In this document: positions 54,101-64,000 of the stretch, one piece after another
Layout of the letters: each line of letters opens with the position of its first letter
How positions within the stretch are numbered: position 1 is the stretch's first letter
Assembly: GCA_003339415.1 (NCBI GenBank)
Contig: PDHQ01000061.1
Location: 108,666 to 172,665 of the forward strand
Reading direction: 5' to 3'
DNA from: Ophiocordyceps camponoti-saundersi (nom. inval.)
Taxonomy: Eukaryota; Ascomycota; Sordariomycetes; Hypocreales; Ophiocordycipitaceae
Length of the DNA: 64,000 nucleotides
Translations under genes and position numbers: made by a program
The notes under the pieces: model-generated
What the model was told of the DNA's origin: nothing
Databases searched by the model: none
What the model saw: only the letters and a program-made list of their open reading frames with translations

Positions 54101-57000
54101 AATTATTATTAAAGAAGTTTTTCCTTTCTTTAATTCTTTTAATCGAACTATTCTCGTTATTTAGGCTTCTTACCTTTTTAAAATTTCTTAAGCTAAATCC
54201 TTTATAAAGATTTCCTAGGGCGTTATTAAACCTAGTATTTTCTTTTCTATTCGTATAATTATAATAAGGTCGACTTTTATTATAATTATTTATATTCGAT
54301 CGTTTATTCTTATAGTAATCGTTTTTTGCAGATCTAGATTGCTTATTTTTTACGCTCGACTTACTTCTATTAGTATTTCTAGAAATCTTATAATAAGGCT
54401 TCTTACCGTTATTATAATTATACCTTCTTAGTTTATTTTTCCTTCTAGAATCCGTTCGATTATTTTTACTAGTATTACTATTAGAAGCACTAGATATTAA
54501 ATAATCGTCTATAAATTTAACTTAGCCGGTTTTCTAGTTAATTTGCGGATTATATTTATAAAGAAAAGGATAACCTAATATTATATCGTATTCTACTATT
54601 TTAAAAATATTAAAAGTATCGGTAAAAGTATAAGGTCCTATTTTAAACTCGAAGTGATTAGTTTCGTATAAAATTATTCCCTTATTAAACTAAAAATTAA
54701 ATCCTTCGGCATTTTTTACTATACTAGGCGTTTTCTTTTTTATATAGCTTAAATTTAGACGTTTTATAGCTATAGGTGAAATATAATTACTAGCGGCTCC
54801 GCTATCTATAAAGGTAATTATTTCTTTTCCTTTATATCTTAAAGTAAAGGTTAGTCTAGAAATAGGGATTTTAGTACTATTAGTTTTAATAGTAATAGTA
54901 TTAATACTTTGCAATTTAGGATAGTTAAGATAATAATAACGCCTTTCCGTTCCTAAATCCTTACTAAAATCCTTATTCTTATTAGTTATACCTCTATTTA
55001 CCCTTCTTAAATAGAGGCTTTCCCTTTTCCCTTAAGGTTTTCTTTAAATTCCTTAGGTTCCGTTAGGAAATCCTACCTTCCGGGACTATTTTCCTCGGTA
55101 GGGGATTCGCTTCCTATAAGCCCTTTCGTTAATAATTCTTTTATAGAGGTAAGTATAGCTTAAATCGTATCTAATTCGATACTAAGAATTCGGGGTCGAA
55201 AATCGTAGTTATTTCCCTTATTTTCCTTAAGAATCCTATAATTAGTTTCCCTATCGAGAAGGAATTCTATTTCTTTAATAAAGAATCTTTCGTCGATAAA
55301 GCTAGCTTCCTTATAAAAGGTCGGTAAGGATAGGTAATAATTAACGTTCTATTTTTCTTATAGGTGAAAATTATAGTCCTTATCGTAGCAAAATTACTAG
55401 CTAAGATTATAGTACGCTTACTTATACTTATTAAAGAATTCTTCTAAGTACCTTAAGTGCTAAAATAATTCGTTATAAAAAAAGCAGTCGTTATTTTTCT
55501 AATCTTCGAATTCTTTTAGAATTAGTTCCTTTATTTTAATAAAATACTATATTTTTTCGTCTTCTTCTTTACTTTCGCTTTCGATAGTATAAAGATATTC
55601 TATTATAAGAAGGGGTAATTCTTTTTTTTCCTTCTTAATTTTATCTTCTAGAATAAGGCTATCCTCTCTTTCTAGGATAGGTTCGTAATCTTCCCTTATT
55701 CTATTAAAGTTATTAATATAGTTATTAAGATTAAAGGTTAAAATAGAGTCTTTCGAAGGGCTATACTAGCTAGGTAAGTTAGAATAATATAGAATTCCTT
55801 AAATTCCTTCTTTTCTATTTTTAAACTATTCTTCCGTAACCTACTTATAAGTTTTATAAGGGTTATTTTTACCCGGCGGGTAAAACTCTCCTTCGGAATC
55901 GAATTCCGTACTAGCTTCTAAAGGGCTTATAAGCTCGAAAGGCTTTTTTATATTCCTAACCGTATTCTAGCTATCTAGGAATAGCGTATCGGCTATAAGT
56001 TCCGGATTATATTACTATTTAAGTTCTTCTCGGAATTCGTATTCCTCTCGGTTTAAATTATTTTCTTTTATTAGCAGTTTAAATTTCGTACTATAAATAG
56101 CACTCCGTTCCTTCCTATTTAAGCCTAGCGTGTTGCGATTAGTAGCTAGGTAGGAAGAAATAACGTTAATTGTCTTACTATTCGTAGTAGAGGTTTTTCC
56201 TATTCCTTTTCCTTTCCCTTTTCCTATTCCCTATTTTTTAAAGTAGTTTTTTATAATATAGCCTTCTTTCTTATAAAAGAAGCAGATAATAAGCTTCGAG
56301 GATACTATATCTAGATCTATAAGGTCTCCTCGATTAGCGTAATTTTTCTTATATTTTTTATTACTTTTATTAATATAAGAAGAGGTATTTTTACCTCCTT
56401 ATTTTTATTATTTTCTTTCGAAGAGTCGATCGTTAATTTTAATAGCAGAAGCTATATAAGTAGATAGCTTTTTAGGTCGGTCTTGCTTATATAGCTTATC
56501 TTTTACTTCGTCTTTTAGTCCTTCGTAAAAAATAGCTATAAGGGCTTTATCTTCCTAGTCTAACTTACTAGTTATTTATCGGAATTTAGCAGCGTAGCTA
56601 GAAGCAGCCCTTTTTTGCTATAAGGTTCGTAATTTATACTCTGCAGTTCTAGCTTCGTCTTGCTAGCCGAAAACTTCCCGTAATTTTTCTTTAAATCGAT
56701 CGAAACTAGCAAAAATAAGCTCCGTTTCTTCTTCCCTATTATCCGTAAGTCCTAAATAATTCCTTAGTATAGGTTTAAACTAGTCTAAAGCTATACCTTC
56801 TAAGTAAGTAGAAGTATAAATTACCTTTATTAGTTCGTTATAAAAGGCGGAAGAATAGAGCCTAAAATAAGCTCTAATATTAGTTAAAAACGCTTATAAA
56901 TTATTATCTTCCTTACTAAAGTATTTAGGTCTCGGGACCTTACTAATATCTATAATAGGTCTAGGATTAGTAGCAGTATAGGGGGGTGCAGGGGAGGTTA
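51101..57000 (-). pseudogene. Element B gag-pol, RIP-inactivated
   Basis: The minus strand reads gag from about 57,000 (RPKYFSKEDNNL, then NIRAYFRLY) to a zinc knuckle C-F-F-Y-x4-G-Y-x4-Y at 56284-56243, in which two Cys and the His have become Tyr. Then come protease (54,914-54,690), reverse transcriptase with intact YLDD at 53339-53328, RNase H and integrase, and a partial chromodomain ending KGYPFKEN at 51101. Stops are TAG/TAA throughout. Confidence 0.85.
54690..54914 (-). pseudogene. Surviving aspartic-protease ORF of element B
   Basis: An open segment of 74 codons is the only frame of 60 or more codons in the whole 27-kb AT-rich block. It contains FIDSGAASNYIS, the retropepsin active site (D-S/T-G), and the following hydrophobic strand. 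It is a remnant of a polyprotein, not an independent gene. Confidence 0.85.
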
Positions 57001-57236
57001 TATTAGATATATTATATATTACTAGGTAGCGCCGCTTATTTCCTAATTAGGAAAGAAAAAAGTGGATTTTTACCTTTTATTTCCGTGGAGATATATGCGA
57101 TTAAAAAAGTACTATTTTTCTATTTTTCTATTTTTCTCTGTTTTTTCTCTTTTTCTAGGAAAGGAATTCTTTAGCACACTCTCTTCTTATTCTTCGTACC
57201 TATAAGGCAGTTATAGTAGTAAAGAAGCTTTTAACG

Positions 57237-58085
57237 TGTTACGGATCGTACCCGTAATTACCTAATCTTACCCGTAGCCCTTAATCTAAGCTTCTAAAAA
57301 TAAAGAGAGATAAGGGGTAATAAAAAGGTAGGGGGCTTTACTTACTTTAACCGGGCAGTAGGTAGCCGGAATAGGAATTCATAAAATATAAATAAGTAAG
57401 AACTTCCTAAATAGGAGTATCTTATAAGGTAAGGGAAGGTAATAGAGAGTAGGCTTTTATAGTGCTAATTATTTAGATTAAAAGCTTAGAGAAGAAGGAA
57501 AGGAAAGACCTTTTAAGGGAAGGAAGCCTTCCTTTTATAGTTTTCCTTCTCTAAGAAACTATCTAATTATATAAGCTAGCTAGAAAGCTATAGAATACCG
57601 TAAAAGCTTTATATTATAAATATACTAGCGAATAAAATAGCTTTATCTTATTCTATTTACTTCTATCGTATTCTTTTACTTTAAAATTAAATTCCTACTT
57701 TGAAATTAACCTTTAATTTTAAATCTACTATATTCCTTAGCAAATAGAATAGCTTTATTCTATTCTATTTGCTTCTATTAGCTTCTAGGTTAATAATAAA
57801 TTATAATAAATAATTCTTTATTTATAATAGCTAATATTTCTTTCCGTTTTTAACCGTTTCTAACCGTTCTTCTTATCCTAGGAATTTTATTCGTTATTCT
57901 TATCTTATTATCTTATCTTATTATCTAGTATTTAACCTTCCGAGGTTTAGCTATAATTTAAATACTAAATACTAGCATTTTTACTTTATTATATAATTTA
58001 TATTATTAAGCTATTTATATAATAAATACTGCTTATATAATAAGAATAGTACTTTTAACTAGTATTTATATCTTAGATTATTATA
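57237..58085 (-). repeat. LTR of element B (5' LTR in element orientation)
   Basis: The partner of 42312-43160. It keeps TGTTACGG at its inner border, while its outer border is changed. The two copies differ by scattered transitions. Confidence 0.92.
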
Positions 58086-58090
58086 TACTA

Positions 58091-61000
58091 ACTCCGCTCC
58101 TAATAGGGCAAAGTCTTCTCTAAGGCGGACTAAGGTAATTATAGAGATTAGAGTTAGGATTTCGAATCTAAGGCTTTCCGGAGGAATTATTATAAGTATC
58201 TTTTCCTCTTTCTTATAAGCTTTTATAATTAAAAGCTTAGCTATTTTATATAAAAAGGTATTAGTAGCTATATTTAAATAATTAGGTTAATATAGAAAAT
58301 AGATATTAAATTAAGTAAAAAAATTAGATTATTAAATTTAGCGGATAAAAAGTAGTTTTTTTATCGTAAAGTAAACTAAAGCTTTATAGTTTATAATTAT
58401 ATTAAACTTCTAATTAAGTAATTCTAAGTAGAAATACTTAAAACTTTATATAATAGCGAGAAATTCGTAATTTTAAATTAAGTATATATATTTAGCTAAG
58501 TTTATTATTTTTAAAAAGAAGCTTATTAGCTTTTACGCTTAGTTATCTTATTATTATTAAAATATATTAGCGGTAATATTCTAAGAGGCGTTAATCTTAA
58601 GCTAGGTTAGGAGTTTAAGATAGAAGAAAGTAAATATTAAGGCTTACGTAGCTAGTTCCTTTATCTTATTAAAAGCCTCCTTTTATTCTAATCTAAGCTT
58701 AAAAATAATATCCTTTTTTAGGAGATAGTTTAGGGGTTCTATAGTAATATTAATATAATAATAGAAAATCTAAATAAAGTTATATAATTTTATAAATAAA
58801 TAAATAACTTTATAGTCCTAAAAATCTTCGAATTTCTAATTTTAGATTACTTATATTTTATAAGGGTTTATACTTATTCCTTAGCTTACGTATAATATTA
58901 TACTAAAGTAGTCGATTTTAATAATATTAAACCTTAATTTCCGGATATCCCCTTATAAGTTTACTTAATATAAGCGCTAAATTATTTCTTAGCACTTTTC
59001 TTAATATTCCTTTTTTTCGCTATTTAAGTAAATTAATACGTTATTAGCGTATATATTTACGTAATAGTTAAGAAGATCGTAAAGTTAAGTATTAATAAAG
59101 TTCTAAAACTACGCGGGTTTTACCTTAAGGCTAAATAAAAAAATAAGCTAATAGAATATATTAAACTTTATATAGAAAGCTATAAAATATTTAAAGTTAA
59201 GGTTAAGATAAAAATAGTAAAATACTTAAATAATATCGATTTTTAAAAACCGTTTTACCTCTTAGTAGCTAAACGCGGTATTTTCTAAAAAAGGAGCGGG
59301 TAAGATCCGACTTTTTAAATAGTTATTTATCTATTAGTAATTAATATAGAAGCGTCGGGCTATTAAGTATAGCTTCGGGGCGAAGAGAATAGAGGCGGCG
59401 TAAGGGCTAATATCCAGTTTAATAAAACTAATCTTAAGTAAATAGTTAATAGTCTCCTTTTCTAAAAGTAAGTATTTTATTAGTATTTTATAAGAAGGAG
59501 GTTTTACTAAGTTTAAAAGCTTCTTAAGTTTTAAAATTATATTATAGCTAAGCTAGGGATAAGCTAAAATATAAGCTTCCTTTTTATTAAAAAATCTTTT
59601 AAGATATATAAAAGCTAGAAAGATTATATTATATATATAAGTAATATATTTAAGTTTTTTACTTTAAGAGAATAAGATTTCTTATCTTATATATATATAG
59701 CTAGCTAAGCTTAGCTTTATAACTATAATTAAGTTATCGTTATTATTTTCTAATTTTATAAATATTATAGGTATTAATAAGGTTATCTTTTCCTATTACG
59801 GATAATAAGGGTTTTACTAAACTTAGCGAATAAGTTACTTTTTTAGAGTATTCTTATTTATATTATCGATATCTTAGTTATTTTTAATAAAAGTCTAAGC
59901 TAGCTTTTTTTTCTTCGCGGATTATATAAAGTCCTTTTTTTTTTATAAGTATTAGAGGATCTAATATTTACGCTTATCCTAATAAAGAAAGCGGTTCCGG
60001 CGCTCGGTATTTACTTAGATAGCTAAGTTTAGATTTCTATTAAAAAAAAGCTTTTTAGGTAATAGGATTAAGGGTAAGTACTTAGCGAAGGCGGGTAAGT
60101 TATCTAGCTAAATTAGTTTCTAAGCTATATAATCGAGTAATAACCTTTTCTCCGCTATTTAGAATAAGCTAATAAAGAGATCCTAAGTATAGTCGGTTAC
60201 TTAGTAGATTTCCTATAAAAAATACTATTTATTAATTACTAAAATAATAATTAAGTATTTATAAACTAAGCTAGCTTAATAGCTTTAAAAATTAATAAGG
60301 GGGATAAAATAAATAGGGATAAGCTTAGCGCTTAAGCGCTTTATTACTTATTTTACGAAATAATAACTAATTAGAAGATAGGCGTTTACTTTAATATTAT
60401 ATAAAGTAAAGGTACGAAAAGCTATATTATTAATTTAAACTTAATTATTAATAGTAAATAACTTTCTTATTTTCTATTTTACGCGTAATATTTTTAGGAT
60501 TATTAAAAAGCCTTATAATAATCTTACTTTTTTCCTAAATTAGAGTTATCTAACTAAACGGAGTTAGGTAAAAATATCTAAATTTTATAAACTTTCCCTA
60601 TTTTCTATTAGTTAAGGTAGTCCTTAGCTATATAGCCCTTTTTTCTATAAATAAAATAAGTGCTGTTTTCCTAGTAAACTTTCTTTTCGCTTTTACTAAG
60701 GGCCTAGCTCTTTTAGTAAAAGGTTATAATTATAGTTATAGTTATAATCTTTTTTTACTCTTCTAAGGTAACCCTTTTACTTACTTAGCTTTTATAAGAA
60801 AACTCCTAGTAGGTTAACTTCTTCTTTTAGTAAAATATAGCGTCTTTTATATACTTATAGAATTCCTTATATATTATATATAAATTTTTAGCTTTTATAA
60901 GAAAGCTTAAGTTAAGATTAGTAAGTAAATAATCTTAAAGCGTATACTTAATTTAAGCTAGGAGAACTTAGGTCTTAGCTGCGAGGTAGTTAAACTTTAT

Positions 61001-61836
61001 AAAGAATTCCTAAATTTCTTACTTACTTATTAATAAAAAGTTTAATTTATAAAATTAGTTTATAGTTTTAGTAAATTTATTAAGATTTCTATAAGTAAAC
61101 TTTAAATATTAGACTATCTTAGCTAATTTAGAAAAGGGGCGTTCCTCTAAGTTATATCGGGTTTCTAAAAATTTATAAGCTTTCCCTTTTAATACGCGGA
61201 ATAATATATTTATCCGGTCTTACTTATCTTAAAAAGTTATCTTATTAGACCTTATCTTATCTTTTAGGTTCGTAAGGAAAGTATTAAAATCCTCCTTCTT
61301 ACCCGAAAACTTACTTACCTCCTTATAGTAAATTTTTATAAAATTAAAATAAGAGGGGTTTAGCTATCTTACTAGGGCTATTAGCGTAAAAGTATCCTAA
61401 GCGGCCTTTCTAATTAAAATAAATATCTTTTTATTTATATTAAATATAGTTAATATTTCTTAATAAGTCTTTTCTATATTTAAGTTTTAGTTTTTTTAAG
61501 TTAACTAATTTTAAAGTTTTATAACTTATACTTATAATTACGCTATCTCTATACGCTACTTTTATAATATAATTATACTAGTAATATTTTAGGAAAAGGT
61601 AGCTATTATTATAATTTAGTTTTCGCTAATATCTTATTCTATTATAAGGTTAGGCGTCTTCGAGGTAAGTCTCCTTAATCGCCTAAGAGTTTAGTTAAGG
61701 GCTTTAAATATATATTTCGAAATTAGTTATAATCTAGGTCTTAATCGTATATAAGTTCTTTTCTATTCTATATAGGGATATAAAAATAAAGTATAAGTTT
61801 CTTAATCGCTCGCTAGCAAATTTAAGCTTAGAATAA
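58091..61836 (-). pseudogene. Element A gag and reverse transcriptase part
   Basis: The minus strand reads gag from about 61,700, a zinc knuckle Y-F-I-Y-x4-Y-x4-Y at 60658-60617 in which all three Cys and the His are now Tyr, then protease. Reverse transcriptase follows, with both catalytic Asp of the YVDD box replaced by Asn (59051-59040). Element B interrupts pol at 58,090. Confidence 0.8.
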
Positions 61837-62161
61837 TATTATAGCTATAAAATACGTTTACTAAATAATAATATTAGTACTATAAATAAAAATTCTAAGC
61901 TAAGGAGAAAGGAAAGAAAAGAGGGAAAACTCTCGTAAGTAGGATCTTAGTAAAATATATAAAAATATATACTAATAAAGATAGGAGAGGGTATAGGGAA
62001 ATCTTAGTAAAAAGTTAACTTTATTTCCGGGTAATTTCTTACTAAGGTTTTCCTAAAAATTTTACGATAAAGTTTCCGAGGTTACGTAACTATAGTTAGA
62101 AATCCTCGGAAATTACTATAAAATATTTAAAGGAAATCCCTATAATTACTAGCGTATAATA
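61837..62161 (-). repeat. LTR of element A (5' LTR in element orientation)
   Basis: The partner of 40436-40760, with the same length and the same ends (TATTATAG to TAATA on the plus strand; TG/CA ends lost by transition). It is followed by TTAAT. Confidence 0.92.
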
Positions 62162-62166
62162 TTAAT

Positions 62167-62602
62167 TATATTATATTATATAAATTTTAAGTTAAATTTA
62201 GCTATAATAATTATAAATATTTAAAAGTTTTTTCTTATTAATATTATAATATATATTTTTAATTTTATTATAAAATATTAATTTTTATATATAATTATTT
62301 TAATTTTATATATTATTAGCTTATTATCTTAATTAAATTTATATATATATATTTCTTTATAGCTAATAATCTTTATTATTATTTTTTTAAATAAAATTTT
62401 TAATTATAAGTTTAAATATTTTATATTATAATTATAAAAATAATTAAATTTTATATTTTTAAATAGCTCCCTTAATAAATATTAAAATATTTATATATAA
62501 TTATTTAAAATATTAAGTAAAATTTCTTAAGAAAAATTTTATAAGTTAATTAATTAAAATAAATTTATTTTATTAAGTATTTTTTTATATATTAAGTTTT
62601 TA
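62167..62602. other. AT-rich layer continuing beyond element A
   Basis: The composition is almost pure A/T with C/G mostly in AGCT or TAAG-type contexts, matching 37.3-40.4 kb on the other side of element A. No coding signal. Confidence 0.7.
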
Positions 62603-63500
62603 TATTACGGACCCTACCTCTTTTTATCTCTTATCTTCTTATCTAAGATAAGATAAGTAAATAAGTAATAAAAAGATAAAAGGTCTAATTTCCTTCCTCC
62701 TAACCTTACTACTAAATAGAGCCCTTAATTCTAGCTAAGCCTTATTATACGAGGTTAGTACTAAGGTTAGTAAAAAGGGTATTTTCGCTTTAGACTCTTT
62801 TAAGGCGATAGGAAGCTTTTATTATTAATAAGAAATAAGAAATATTAAAAATATTACTTCTTACGCTTACTAATAAAGGAAAGATTAAATAATATAAATA
62901 AAAAAATAATTATTAATTACTAATTCTAAAAATTAAGGTAAGATATTTCTTAAGATTTAAAACCTTTTTTAGAATTAAAAGCTTAAGGAAAGAAGAGGAA
63001 AAGGAAAGGAAAAAGAGGGAGGGAAAGCCTCCTTATATAAACCTTTTCCTTTCTTCGCTTATTAATTCTATAGAAGCCCCTAGAAACTTTTAGAAACTAA
63101 GACCTACTTTTACCCCGCTTCTCTTAGTAAGTAAGATTCCGTATTCTTATCTGCCCCGCTTTTACCCCGCTTTTACCCCGCTTCTTTATAGCGAATAAAA
63201 GCTTAAAAGCTTATTTTTTTTTCGATCGCTATATAACTTCCTAATCGCTACGCTTATTATTAAGTTTACTTATCTCCGATATCTTTAGTAAGTTTAATTA
63301 AGTATAAGGTAATCTAGCTAGTCTTAGCTAAGCTTAGCTAAGCTTATTAAAGCTATATATTTTTATTAAATATTAAAAGAAATAGCTTTAAAATCTTAAT
63401 ATTTCTTTATACGCTTTAAAGCTTAATAATATAAGTACTTAATACTTATAAATTACTAAGATATTACTAAGTATATATTATATAAGTTTTCCTAAATAGG
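62603..63500. repeat. Possible LTR or solo-LTR related to element B
   Basis: The segment begins TATTACGGACCCTACC, close to the B LTR start TRTTACGGATCGTACC. It then shows the same order of blocks as the B LTR: GATAAG-type purine run, GGTAATAA-like run, then a GGAAAGGAAA / CTTTTCCTTTC purine-pyrimidine pair around a TATATAA box. A TACCCCGCTT unit is repeated near 63110-63190. The right end and partner are not identified, and the segment may continue. Confidence 0.35.
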
Positions 63501-63921
63501 AAATCCGCTTAAGTAATTAAAATATTTTTATTAAATATATATATAAAATATTTAAATATTTAAATATTAATATTTTATACCTTATTTAAATAGCTTACTA
63601 ATATAAGTAATATTTTCTACTTATATAAGAATTTATCGCGGATTTTACTAAGTAATTTACTTAGTAATCGGATAAGTATATAAGTACTTATAGCTAATTT
63701 ATTATATATTCCTTTTTCTATAATTTTAAACTTTTAAAACTTAAAGTAAAAACTAAGAATAATATAAAGTATAAGTACTTATATAGTTAATTACTTTTTA
63801 TAGTTTCGAAAATAATTTTCTTTATAAGATTTTCTTTTTTAAAGAAATAATATAGCTTACTTTTCTTTTTAAAGCTTTAGAAAAGTAAAATATAGTTTTC
63901 TTTTTTTTTCCCCTTTTCTAA

Positions 63922-63961
<40 letters not shown>

Positions 63962-64000
63962 CCTTTTTTTTTTTTTTTTCTTTTTATATTTTTTTTTTTT
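63500..64000. other. AT-rich tail ending in poly-T
   Basis: RIP-like AT-rich sequence without coding signal. From 63926 to the window end it is nearly pure T, with a few C. This could be an old retroposon tail in reverse orientation, slippage of a low-complexity tract, or an assembly end. Confidence 0.5.

Larger units (their letters stand above)
42312..58085 (-). mobile_element. Element B: chromovirus nested in A (carries C)
   Basis: Two 849-bp LTRs (42312-43160 and 57237-58085) are flanked by the perfect duplication TACTA (42307-42311, 58086-58090). Without C it is about 8.15 kb. The minus strand encodes gag with a zinc knuckle (56243-56284), protease (surviving ORF 54690-54914), reverse transcriptase with an intact YLDD (53328-53339), and a GPY/F-to-chromodomain tail, which element C interrupts. 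Most frames are closed by TAG/TAA. Confidence 0.93.
40436..62161 (-). mobile_element. Element A: outer Ty3/gypsy retrotransposon (carries B and C)
   Basis: Two 325-bp LTRs (40436-40760 and 61837-62161) are flanked by a perfect 5-bp duplication TTAAT (40431-40435, 62162-62166). Without the nested DNA the element is about 5.95 kb. Coding is on the minus strand: gag with a zinc knuckle near 60617-60658, reverse transcriptase with its YVDD box now Y-A-N-N at 59040-59051, and on the far side of the insertion an integrase end with a DFAYNSS-like block near 41,590. All frames are broken by TAG/TAA. Confidence 0.92.

Noticed and set aside
40761..62160. Many TA-rich short palindromes (TAGCTA, AAGCTT, TTAGCTAA)
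   Set aside because: They follow from RIP composition with GC-core AGCT survival and are too frequent to be individual regulatory sites.

Overview
The window looks like chromosomal DNA of a filamentous ascomycete (Pezizomycotina, probably Sordariomycetes; the class is inferred). The evidence is short introns (mostly 57-140 nt), pyrimidine-rich leaders, conserved single-copy eukaryotic genes (DPH2, MSH6, COX10) and fungal families (SAT4/rhodopsin-like, cutinase, GABA/choline-type permease). Repeats carry heavy C-to-T mutation of the RIP (repeat-induced point mutation) type: CpA/TpG is almost absent and former Trp/Gln codons are TAG/TAA.

Layout. 1-563 is gene-free flank. 569-5877 is one complete, RIP-inactivated Ty1/copia element with 164-bp LTRs and a 5-bp target duplication. 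5.9-37.1 kb is gene-dense euchromatin with 14 genes: two MARVEL-like membrane proteins; DPH2 divergent from MSH6; a cutinase-like esterase; a phosphatidylserine-decarboxylase-like (PsiD-type) enzyme; an unrecognised polytopic membrane protein; a short-chain dehydrogenase; a SAT4/rhodopsin-like membrane protein; COX10; a Myb-like protein; an amino-acid/GABA/choline-type permease; an aldehyde dehydrogenase; and an alpha/beta hydrolase. Splice models were built by reading phase across exons. One intron appears to be GC-AG.

From about 37.13 kb to the end (42 percent of the window) the DNA changes abruptly to an AT-rich, RIP-degraded block. Its oldest layer (37.2-40.4 kb, resuming at 62.2 kb) is almost pure A/T, with most remaining C/G sitting in AGCT. 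A three-level nest of Ty3/gypsy elements lies inside it, each level defined by matched LTRs and a perfect 5-bp target duplication: A (40436-62161, minus strand) contains B (42312-58085, minus strand), which contains C (43480-51100, plus strand). B and C are chromoviruses; C landed inside the chromodomain codons of B. C also carries, between pol and its 3' LTR, a long antisense frame (about 540 codons, stops only of RIP type) that I do not recognise. The most unusual observations are this frame, the AGCT-restricted layer and the nested insertion itself.

The genes do not form one obvious pathway. MSH6 and DPH2 share a divergent promoter with MluI-cell-cycle-box-like motifs. The permease and aldehyde dehydrogenase are convergent neighbours and could both serve amine/GABA catabolism, but that is only an inference.
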